This document shows positions 1 to 6,601 of a stretch of 64,000 bases of DNA, one piece after another. The stretch lies in assembly GCF_000761445.1 (NCBI RefSeq), contig NZ_KN196470.1:804699-868698 (forward strand). Reading direction: 5' to 3'. How positions within the stretch are numbered: the stretch's first letter is position 1; every line of letters starts with the position of its first letter. Made by a program: the position numbers and the translations under genes. This stretch comes from Oleiagrimonas soli (GTDB lineage Bacteria; Pseudomonadota; Gammaproteobacteria; Xanthomonadales; Rhodanobacteraceae). The notes beneath the pieces were generated by a model. It saw only the letters and a program-made list of their open reading frames with translations, did not search any database and was not told the origin of the DNA.

Positions 1-1161
1 GCCGGTGAAGTTCAGCGCCTCGCCCTCGGTGAAGGTGTCGCCGATGGAGATGGTGCCGTGGTTGTGCAGGCCGATCACGTCGCCCGGGTAGGCGGTGTCG
101 ACGATGTCGCGGTCGGAGGCCATGAAGGTCAGCGCGTTGGCGATGCGCACGTCCTTGCCGGTGCGCGTCTGCAGCATCTTCATGCCGGCCGAGTAGGTGC
201 CCGAGCACACGCGCATGAAGGCCACGCGGTCGCGGTGCGCAGGGTCCATGTTGGCCTGGATCTTGAACACGAAGCCGCTGAGCTTCTCCTCGTCGGCGTC
301 GACCTCGCGCGTGGTGGTCGCGCGCGGCTGCGGGCCGGGCGCGTGCTCGACGAAGAAGTCCAGCAGCAGCTGCACGCCGAAGTTGTTCACGGCGGAGCCG
401 AAGAACACCGGCGTCTGCTTGCCGGCGAGATACTGCGCCGGGTCGAAGGGCTCGACCGCGCCGGTGACCAGTTCCAGCTCGTCGCGCAGCTCGGACAGCG
501 CCTCGGCGCCCAGTGCGGCTTCCAGTTCCGGGTGGTCGAGGCCCTTCAGCACCTTGGCGTCCTGGCGCTCGTAGTTCTTGCCGGCCTCGTACAGGTACAC
601 CTCGTCGCGCACCAGGTGATAGACGCCCTTCAGGCGCTTGCCCATGCCGATGGGCCAGGTGATCGGCGCGCACTGGATGCCCAGCACCGATTCGACCTCG
701 TCGAACAGCTCCAGCGGCGAGCGGCCCTCGCGGTCGAGCTTGTTGATGAAGGTCATGATCGGCGTGGTGCGCAGACGGCAGACTTCCATCAGCTTGATGG
801 TGCGCTCCTCCACGCCCTTGGCGCAGTCGATCACCATCAGTGCCGAATCGACCGCGGTGAGCACGCGGTAGGTGTCTTCCGAGAAGTCGGCGTGGCCCGG
901 CGTGTCGAGCAGGTTGACGATCTTGCCGCCGTAGGGGAACTGCATCACCGAGGACGTCACGGAGATGCCGCGTTCCTTCTCCAGCGCCATCCAGTCGGAG
1001 GTGGCGTGGCGCGCGGCCTTGCGGCTCTTCACCGAGCCGGCCATCTGGATCGCGCCGCCGAACAGCAGCAGTTTTTCGGTCAGCGTGGTCTTGCCCGCGT
1101 CAGGATGGCTGACGATGGCGAAGGTGCGCCGACGCGCGGTTTCGGTGCGGTGGCTGGACAT
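1..1161 (-). CDS. prfC: Peptide chain release factor 3, partial (C-terminus beyond left edge)
   Basis: RF3 is the translational GTPase that recycles RF1/RF2 from the ribosome after peptide release. The visible 387 residues are the N-terminal part of a protein that is usually about 530 residues. The G1 loop is at residues 19-25 (HPDAGKT), followed by DTPGH in the G3 region and NKLD in G4. An AGKNYE-type stretch characteristic of RF3, rather than EF-G, follows the GTPase domain. The ATG at 1161 is the first in frame and gives the usual short N-terminus before the P-loop. The frame is open to base 1, so the gene is cut by the window and not truncated biologically. It precedes the desaturase on the same strand with about 118 bases between them. 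Confidence 0.96.
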   Translation of the reverse strand, partial: MSSHRTETARRRTFAIVSHPDAGKTTLTEKLLLFGGAIQMAGSVKSRKAARHATSDWMALEKERGISVTSSVMQFPYGGKIVNLLDTPGHADFSEDTYRVLTAVDSALMVIDCAKGVEERTIKLMEVCRLRTTPIMTFINKLDREGRSPLELFDEVESVLGIQCAPITWPIGMGKRLKGVYHLVRDEVYLYEAGKNYERQDAKVLKGLDHPELEAALGAEALSELRDELELVTGAVEPFDPAQYLAGKQTPVFFGSAVNNFGVQLLLDFFVEHAPGPQPRATTTREVDADEEKLSGFVFKIQANMDPAHRDRVAFMRVCSGTYSAGMKMLQTRTGKDVRIANALTFMASDRDIVDTAYPGDVIGLHNHGTISIGDTFTEGEALNFTG

Positions 1162-1279
1162 GGGCGTGGGCCGCAGCGTTAAACCACCCATGATAGCGCG
1201 CCGCCGACCCCGCGCGCATCTGCGCGCAAGGTGCCTCCGGCGCATGAACCGGTCGGAGCGGTCGAAGTGCGCGGCCCCA

Positions 1280-2413
1280 TCAGGCGGGGCGCAGGCTCAT
1301 CCTGTGCAGCCACCGGTAATGCGAGGCAATGCTGGCGGCGAACGACGGGCTGACGTGGTATGGCAGTCCGAATTCGCGGCAGGTCCGCTCCACCACGCGC
1401 GCCACCGCCGGGTAGTGCACATGGGCGATATGCGGGAACAGGTGGTGTTCGACCTGGAAGTTGAGGCCGCCGATCAGCCAGGACAGCACCCGGTTGTGCG
1501 GCGCGAAATTGACGGTGGTGTGCAGCTGGTGCACGGCCCACGGTGTGTCCAGGTGCGGCGCCTCGCCGACCGGGGTCGGGAACGCCGCCGCTTCCACGAC
1601 GTGCGCCATCTGGAAGACCAGCGCCAGCAGCAGGCCGGAGACGGCGGCCACCACCGCGTAGCCGGCCACGACCGCGGTCCACGGATGGAACAGCAGGGGC
1701 AGGCCGAAGGCGAGCATGAAGAACGCCAGCTTGCCGAGCACGAACACGGCCAGATCCGCACCGCGCGGGCGCGCGAAGGATCGGGTGCCGATGGTGCCGG
1801 TGAGCAGGTCGCGGAAGTCGCCGTACAGATGCCAGCGCAGCACGGTCACGGCGTACAGCGGCCAAAGATACAGATGCTGCCAGCGGTGCCACGGACGCCG
1901 GCGCTGGCCGGGCGACAGGCGCGCCAGTACGCCCAGATCGATGTCGCTGTCGTGGCCGTCGACATTCACCCAGGTGTGATGGAAGCGGCCGTGCTTCCAT
2001 TGCCAGATGTAGGAACTGCCGCCGACCAGGTCCAGGGTCATCGCCATCAGCCGGTTGACCCAGCGCCGTTTGGAATAGGCCAGGTGACCGCCGTCATGCA
2101 TGATGTTGAAGCCGATGCCGGCGGTCGCCGCGCCCAGCGCCACGGCCAGCGGCAGCGCCTGCCACCAGGTCTGCGCCAAAAACACCAGGGCGGTGTAGGT
2201 CAGAGCGAAGGCGGTCAGGATGATTGCGGTCTTCGCATACATGCGCCCGCTGTCGCGCGGGTCACAGCCGCGGTCGCGCAAATCCGCCAGCACGCGACGC
2301 TTGAGTTCGCGATGAAAGGCGTTGTCGCCGTTGAAGCGGAGCGGTCCCGCCTCTCGGCCCGTGGGCGATGAATCGGTCGCCGGGCCGTGTCGCGATGCTG
2401 CGTTGCGGGACAT
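1280..2413 (-). CDS. Membrane fatty-acid (acyl-CoA/lipid) desaturase
   Basis: This is an integral-membrane di-iron desaturase that would introduce a double bond into acyl chains. All three histidine boxes are present in a 377-residue protein: HDGGH at 106-110, HGRFHH at 141-146 and QVEHH at 320-324. The QxxHH form of the third box is typical of the delta-6/linoleoyl-CoA-like ('front-end') group, but no cytochrome b5 domain is fused. Hydrophobic pairs lie at about 62-104 and 205-250. I chose the ATG at 2413; an in-frame ATG at 2461 would add 16 residues, and neither has a strong Shine-Dalgarno. It is divergent from the metX operon. The substrate cannot be read from the sequence. Confidence 0.9.
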   Translation of the reverse strand: MSRNAASRHGPATDSSPTGREAGPLRFNGDNAFHRELKRRVLADLRDRGCDPRDSGRMYAKTAIILTAFALTYTALVFLAQTWWQALPLAVALGAATAGIGFNIMHDGGHLAYSKRRWVNRLMAMTLDLVGGSSYIWQWKHGRFHHTWVNVDGHDSDIDLGVLARLSPGQRRRPWHRWQHLYLWPLYAVTVLRWHLYGDFRDLLTGTIGTRSFARPRGADLAVFVLGKLAFFMLAFGLPLLFHPWTAVVAGYAVVAAVSGLLLALVFQMAHVVEAAAFPTPVGEAPHLDTPWAVHQLHTTVNFAPHNRVLSWLIGGLNFQVEHHLFPHIAHVHYPAVARVVERTCREFGLPYHVSPSFAASIASHYRWLHRMSLRPA

Positions 2414-2563
2414 GGGTACATCGTCTGATGGGGAGTCCCATCGTACCCCGTCCGAGGTCATGCGGATGTTCAGACGAGCGATGCACGGGTTTTCCTGCGG
2501 CGCAGGACATGCGTCGCAGGCATCCGCATGTTCGTTCAAACAGATCATGTCGTTTTTGAATAT

Positions 2564-2579
2564 GGACGTATAGACGTCT
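2564..2579. promoter_or_regulatory. Palindromic site resembling two tandem met boxes upstream of the metX promoter
   Basis: Bases 2572-2579 are AGACGTCT, identical to the E. coli MetJ met-box consensus. The 8-mer directly before it, GGACGTAT at 2564-2571, matches 6 of 8 positions in the same register. The core extends to a perfect 12-base palindrome, ATAGACGTCTAT. It abuts the -35 hexamer of the metX promoter and lies between metX and the divergent desaturase. MetJ is not generally reported in this order, so another regulator, a desaturase operator or coincidence are all possible. Confidence 0.4.
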
Positions 2580-2580
2580 A

Positions 2581-2609
2581 TTGACACATGCCGTTTACGG
2601 CTATAGAGT
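2581..2609 (+). promoter_or_regulatory. Sigma-70 promoter of the metX-metB-hom operon
   Basis: A consensus TTGACA (2581-2586) is followed after 17 bases by TAGAGT (2604-2609). Transcription would begin near 2616, just before the first paired base of the SAM riboswitch. The placement and spacing make this the most convincing promoter in the window. Confidence 0.65.
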
Positions 2610-2620
2610 TCATCGAAACA

Positions 2621-2736
2621 CTCATCGAGACCGGCTGAGGGACAGGCCCGACGAAGCCGGGGCAACCCGCGGATACCGCAAGGTTCCGCACGGTGCCAAC
2701 TCCTGCGGGAGCGCGAAGCGCTCACCGAGAGATGAG
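2621..2736 (+). promoter_or_regulatory. SAM-I (S-box) riboswitch aptamer
   Basis: The P1 helix is formed by CTCATC (2621-2626) and GATGAG (2731-2736). Between them are the invariant S-box blocks in order: GAGGGA, GGCCC, the GAAGCCGGGGCAACC block, then GGTGCCAACTCC and GAGAGATGAG. This matches the SAM-I class, which binds S-adenosylmethionine and lowers expression of methionine genes. It lies directly upstream of metX-metB-hom, as expected for a methionine-biosynthesis operon in this group. Confidence 0.93.
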
Positions 2737-2740
2737 TCGA

Positions 2741-2817
2741 CGCACCCCGGCTTCGTCCATCTGGGGTGCGGCGATTCCGATCCGGTGCTCCGCAGGTCGA
2801 TGCCGACACGCCGGAGC
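2741..2817 (+). promoter_or_regulatory. Expression platform of the SAM riboswitch
   Basis: Three pairings can be drawn. Bases 2741-2748 pair perfectly with 2763-2770 as an 8-bp G+C hairpin. Bases 2745-2757 are perfectly complementary over 13 nt to the aptamer segment 2650-2662, so that hairpin and the aptamer compete with an alternative long helix. Bases 2787-2792 (GCTCCG) pair with 2812-2817 (CGGAGC), covering the GGAG Shine-Dalgarno of metX. There is no U-tract after the first hairpin, so translational control or Rho-dependent termination is more likely than intrinsic termination. Confidence 0.6.
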
Positions 2818-2822
2818 GCCGC

Positions 2823-3857
2823 ATGACTCTTCAAGCCGTCCCCACCGCCGAACCGACCGCCTCGTGCAGCGAGGCGGTCGGTGTCGAGCGCCACGATTTC
2901 CACTGCCAGCGCCAGGTGCGCCGCATCCGCCTGACGCCGCGTTACGCCGAGGGCGCGCGCGAGGTGTCGGTGCGCTACCTGTGGACCGGCGCGCCGGGTG
3001 CGCCGACGGTGATCGTGCAGGGCGGCATCTCGGCCGACCGCGACGTCTGTTCCAGCGAGACGCATCCGGACGAAGGCTGGTGGCAGGCGCTGGTGGGCGT
3101 CGACCGCGCGCTGGATCTGCGCCGCTGCCGCGTGCTGGCGATCGACTGGCTGGGCGCGTCCGATCTGGGTGCTTCGGCCGTATCCACCGCGGATCAGGCC
3201 GACGCCCTGGCGGCGTTGCTGGACGCTTTGCAGATCGGCCGCGCGGAGGCCTACATCGGCGCCTCGTATGGCGCGATGGTCGGTCTGGCGTTCGCGGCGC
3301 GTCATGCGCATCGCCTGGGTCGTCTGGTGGCGCTGGCCGGCGCCCATCGTCCGCATCCGCTGGCGACCGCGCAGCGTTCGGTGCAGCGCGAGATCGTCCG
3401 CTTCGGTCTGCGCACCGGCGAAGTCGATCAGGCGCTGGCACTGGCGCGCCAACTGGCGCTGACCACCTATCGTGGCAGCGAAGAATTCGCCGCGCGCTTC
3501 GCCGGCGAGGCGCGTTTCGCCGACGGCCGTTTCCGTCTGCCGGTCGAGGACTGGCTGGAACACAACGGCAAGCGTTTCGTCGAACGCTTCGATGCGCAGC
3601 GTTACCTGTCGTTGTCCGAGTCCATCGATCTGCACGACGTCGATCCGTCGACCGTGCGCGTGCCGACCACGCTGATCGGCTTCGCCTCCGACCGCCTGGT
3701 GCCGCTGGCCGACCTGTGCGCCCTGCAGCGCGCGCTGGGCGCGCCGGCCACGCTCGAAGTCATCCAGACCGTTTATGGACACGACGGATTCCTGAAGGAA
3801 CCCGCCCAGCTCGCGCCGTTGCTGCGCGACACCCTGCAAGCCTGTTGTGGAGCCTGA
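2823..3857 (+). CDS. metX: MetX-type homoserine O-acyltransferase
   Basis: An alpha/beta-hydrolase-fold enzyme that acylates homoserine as the first step from homoserine to methionine. The nucleophile is S148 in GASYGAM, with D290 (ASDRL) and H320 (YGHDG) completing the triad in a 344-residue protein. The start at 2823 has GGAG at 2813-2816; an in-frame GTG at 2766 lies inside the riboswitch platform and is unlikely. It is the first gene of a three-gene operon and its stop is one base before the metB ATG. MetX enzymes use acetyl- or succinyl-CoA. Several from related bacteria are thought to be succinyltransferases, and the acyl donor cannot be decided here. Confidence 0.9.
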   Translation: MTLQAVPTAEPTASCSEAVGVERHDFHCQRQVRRIRLTPRYAEGAREVSVRYLWTGAPGAPTVIVQGGISADRDVCSSETHPDEGWWQALVGVDRALDLRRCRVLAIDWLGASDLGASAVSTADQADALAALLDALQIGRAEAYIGASYGAMVGLAFAARHAHRLGRLVALAGAHRPHPLATAQRSVQREIVRFGLRTGEVDQALALARQLALTTYRGSEEFAARFAGEARFADGRFRLPVEDWLEHNGKRFVERFDAQRYLSLSESIDLHDVDPSTVRVPTTLIGFASDRLVPLADLCALQRALGAPATLEVIQTVYGHDGFLKEPAQLAPLLRDTLQACCGA

Positions 3858-3858
3858 C

Positions 3859-5049
3859 ATGAGCACTTCCGCTTCATCCGCCACGCGCGCCGTGCGCGCC
3901 GGCATCGAATCCGACACGCAGCACGGCGCGGTGGTGCCGCCGTTGCATCTGTCGACCAACTACAGCTTCGCCGGCTTCGGCCAGAAGCGCGCCTACGACT
4001 ATTCGCGCAGCGGCAATCCGACGCGCGACCTGCTGGCCGAGGCGCTGGCCGAGCTGGAGCAGGGCGCGGGCGCGGTGGTCACGGCCAGCGGCATGGCCGC
4101 CGTGGCGCTGGCGCTGGAACTGGTGCCGGCCGGCGGTCGCGTGCTGGCTGCGCACGATTGCTACGGCGGCACCTGGCGACTGCTCGACGCTTGGGCGAAG
4201 AAGGGCCGCTTCGAGGTGATCTTCGCCGACCTCACCGACCCGGCGAGCCTGGGCGAAGGCCTGGCGCGCAAGCCGGATCTGGTCTGGGTCGAGACGCCGT
4301 CGAATCCGCTGCTGCGCATCACCGACGTGCGTCACGTGGCGCAGGCGGCGCATGCCGTCGGCGCATTGTGTCTGGTCGACAACACCTTCCTGTCGCCGGC
4401 GCTGCAGCAGCCGTTGACACTGGGTGCGGACGTGGTGCTGCATTCGACCACCAAGTACATCAACGGCCACAGTGACGTGGTCGGCGGCGCGGTCGTCGCA
4501 CGCACGCCGGAGCTGGCCGAGCAACTGAAATGGTGGGCCAATTGTCTGGGTCTGACCGGCGCGCCGTTCGACAGCTTCCTGACCCTGCGCGGTCTGCGCA
4601 CGCTGGATGCGCGCCTGCGCGTGCACCAGGAGAACGCCGAGCGCATCGCCGCGTTGCTGGACGACCATCCGGCCGTGGCGCGGGTCTACTACCCGGGGCT
4701 GGCGACGCATCCGCAGCATGCGCTGGCGGCGCGCCAGCAGCGCGGTTTCGGCGCCATGCTCAGCTTCGAGTTGCAGGGCGGCGAGGGAGCGATCCGCGCC
4801 TTTCTGGACGGTCTGGAATATTTCTCGCTGGCCGAATCGCTGGGCGGCGTGGAGAGCCTGGTCGCGCATCCGGCCAGCATGACGCACGCCTCGATGGCGC
4901 CCGAGGCGCGGCGCACGGCGGGCATCGCCGACACCCTGCTGCGGCTTTCGGTGGGCATCGAAAGTGCCGACGATCTGGTTGCCGACCTCACCGCCGGGCT
5001 CGAGCGCGCGCAGCGCGTGCAGGCGCGCAAACCGGCGGCATCGGCATGA
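3859..5049 (+). CDS. metB: Cystathionine gamma-synthase / O-acylhomoserine sulfhydrylase-type PLP enzyme
   Basis: A Cys/Met-metabolism PLP enzyme that condenses the MetX product with cysteine to give cystathionine, or with sulfide to give homocysteine. The PLP-binding lysine is K199 in STTKYINGHSD, and the SGNPTRD and DNTFLSP family motifs are present. Length (396 residues) is normal. The ATG at 3859 follows a GGAG seven bases upstream that overlaps the end of metX; an ATG four codons earlier is less well placed. The stop overlaps the hom start as ATGA, implying translational coupling. Cysteine and sulfide use cannot be separated by motif alone. Confidence 0.9.
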   Translation: MSTSASSATRAVRAGIESDTQHGAVVPPLHLSTNYSFAGFGQKRAYDYSRSGNPTRDLLAEALAELEQGAGAVVTASGMAAVALALELVPAGGRVLAAHDCYGGTWRLLDAWAKKGRFEVIFADLTDPASLGEGLARKPDLVWVETPSNPLLRITDVRHVAQAAHAVGALCLVDNTFLSPALQQPLTLGADVVLHSTTKYINGHSDVVGGAVVARTPELAEQLKWWANCLGLTGAPFDSFLTLRGLRTLDARLRVHQENAERIAALLDDHPAVARVYYPGLATHPQHALAARQQRGFGAMLSFELQGGEGAIRAFLDGLEYFSLAESLGGVESLVAHPASMTHASMAPEARRTAGIADTLLRLSVGIESADDLVADLTAGLERAQRVQARKPAASA

Positions 5050-6137
5050 ATGCGGTGTTCGCGGAGGCGTCGACGATTCAGGATCGTGCGGATGCGCAGC
5101 AGGACGATATCGCCGTGGTGCTGTTCGGTACGGGCGTGGTCGGCGGCGCGTGGCTGCGTCTGCTGAACACGCCGGCGGGCGCGCGGCTGCGTCTGGTCGG
5201 CGCGGCCAATTCGCGCTGGCAGACCACCGACCCCGCCCGTCTGGCCGATCGGCGCGTGCGCGACAACCTCGACCGCGGCGGCGATTGCCGCGACGATGCC
5301 GCGCTGCTGGCTGCCCTCGATGCCAGCGATGCGTCGATCAAGGTCATCATCGACGCCACCGCCAGCGACGTGCTGGCCGCCGCGCATGCCGAATGGCTGG
5401 CGCGCGGCTATCACGTCGTGACCGCCAACAAGGCCGCGGCTGGCGGTGCGCTGGAAGGCTGGAACGCGTTGGCCGATGGTCGTGAACGCGGTCGGACCTG
5501 TTACGGCGACGCGGCGACCGTGGGCGCCGGCTTGCCGGTGATCTCGACCGTGCGTCGTCTGCGTGCCTGCGGCGACGAGCTGTTGAATCTGGAGGGCGTG
5601 TTTTCGGGTTCGTTGTCGTGGCTGTTCAGTCGCTACGACGGCACCGCGCCGTTCTCCGAACTGCTTCGGCATGCGCGCGAGCTCGGCTACAGCGAGCCGG
5701 ATCCACGCGCCGATCTGTCCGGTCAGGACGTGGCGCGCAAGCTGCTGATCCTCGCGCGCAGCGCCGGATTCGATCTGGAGCCCGGCGATATCGAGGTGGA
5801 GAACCTCGTGCCCGAGACGCTGCGCGGGCTGTCGGTGGAAGAATTCCTGCAGCACGCCGATGCTCTCGACGCCGTGTTCGCCGAGCGCTACGTTACGGCG
5901 GCATCGCGCGGTCAGCGGCTGCGCTATCTGGCGCAGTTGGACCGCGATGGCGCGGCGCGCGTCGGCCTGCGCGCGGTGTCCGAGGAGCATCCCGCCAACG
6001 GCCTTCGCGGCACCGACAATCTGTTCGCGTTCACCACCGCGCGTTACCGTGCGCAGCCGCTGGTGATCCAGGGTCCGGGCGCTGGCGCGGAGGTCACGGC
6101 GCAGGCGTTGCTTGGCGACGTACTGGCGCTTTCCTGA
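5046..6137 (+). CDS. hom: Homoserine dehydrogenase (monofunctional, no ACT domain)
   Basis: It reduces aspartate semialdehyde to homoserine, the substrate of MetX and the branch point to threonine. The N-terminal nucleotide-binding loop is GTGVVGGAW at about residues 26-34. The catalytic part carries TANKAA, the EGVFSGSLSWL segment, and GYSEPDPRADLSGQDVARK. At 363 residues there is no aspartate-kinase fusion and no C-terminal ACT domain, so the feedback control of larger homologues is missing. Regulation by the SAM riboswitch may take its place. The start overlaps metB by four bases (ATGA). A short CCGC-AAA-GCGG hairpin with an A/T run follows the stop. Confidence 0.93.
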   Translation: MNAVFAEASTIQDRADAQQDDIAVVLFGTGVVGGAWLRLLNTPAGARLRLVGAANSRWQTTDPARLADRRVRDNLDRGGDCRDDAALLAALDASDASIKVIIDATASDVLAAAHAEWLARGYHVVTANKAAAGGALEGWNALADGRERGRTCYGDAATVGAGLPVISTVRRLRACGDELLNLEGVFSGSLSWLFSRYDGTAPFSELLRHARELGYSEPDPRADLSGQDVARKLLILARSAGFDLEPGDIEVENLVPETLRGLSVEEFLQHADALDAVFAERYVTAASRGQRLRYLAQLDRDGAARVGLRAVSEEHPANGLRGTDNLFAFTTARYRAQPLVIQGPGAGAEVTAQALLGDVLALS

Positions 6138-6220
6138 ACCCGCAAAGCGGAAAATTTCCGAATGCGTGTAGGCGCTTGCATGCGTTTGCGCAGAAGGTGT
6201 GCAGGTGTGACGGCTATCGC

Positions 6221-6226
6221 TATACA
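6221..6226 (+). promoter_or_regulatory. Possible -10 element upstream of lanthipeptide locus 1
   Basis: The 269 bases between hom and the precursor hold one good -10 candidate, TATACA at 6221-6226, with a poor -35 (TGTGCA) 17 bases upstream. Further down are a 7-bp inverted repeat (CGGGACG 6251-6257 with CGTCCCG 6272-6278) and a small hairpin GAAGTT-CTC-AACTTC (6372-6386) followed by ATTTTT, just before the precursor Shine-Dalgarno. No coding sequence is evident. Confidence 0.3.
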
Positions 6227-6406
6227 AGCGCGCCGAAACCTTGCTAGCTTCGGGACGGGGCGCAGGCAGTGCGTCCCGTTCGCGTGCCGGAAGCGTTACA
6301 GGAAGCGGTAGTCCCGCGCGTCGTCTTCGAGTTCGGGTTCTGACGCCTTCAGCCAATGCCTCTTCGTGCGCGAAGTTCTCAACTTCATTTTTGCAGGAGG
6401 CGAATC

Positions 6407-6595
6407 ATGAGCAACGAGAACCCGATCGACACCGCGGCGCAGTGGCGCGAAGAAGCCGGCGTGAACAACCCGGCGGGCCCGCTGTTTGCCGGTGACGGCT
6501 TTGTCGAGTCCGACATCGCCGGCGAGGCCAGCGTCATCACGCTGAACGGCTGCGGCACGGCGTGTACCGGATCGTACACGCGCTACTGCTGCTAA
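6407..6595 (+). CDS. lanA1: Class II lanthipeptide precursor, mersacidin-type leader (locus 1)
   Basis: A 62-residue precursor of a ribosomally made, thioether-bridged peptide. The leader carries NPAGPLF at residues 21-27, the motif seen in mersacidin, haloduracin-alpha and lichenicidin-alpha leaders, and a cleavage-type segment DIAGE at 36-40. If cleavage follows G39 or E40, the core is about residues 41-62. It has four Cys (49, 53, 61, 62) and six Ser/Thr (S42, T45, T51, T54, S56, T58), enough for up to four rings, and ends in CC. The CTxTxEC lipid-II motif is absent. A perfect AGGAGG at 6395-6400 sits six bases before the ATG. The synthetase gene starts six bases after the stop. Confidence 0.9.
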   Translation: MSNENPIDTAAQWREEAGVNNPAGPLFAGDGFVESDIAGEASVITLNGCGTACTGSYTRYCC

Positions 6596-6601
6596 GAGGT
6601 C

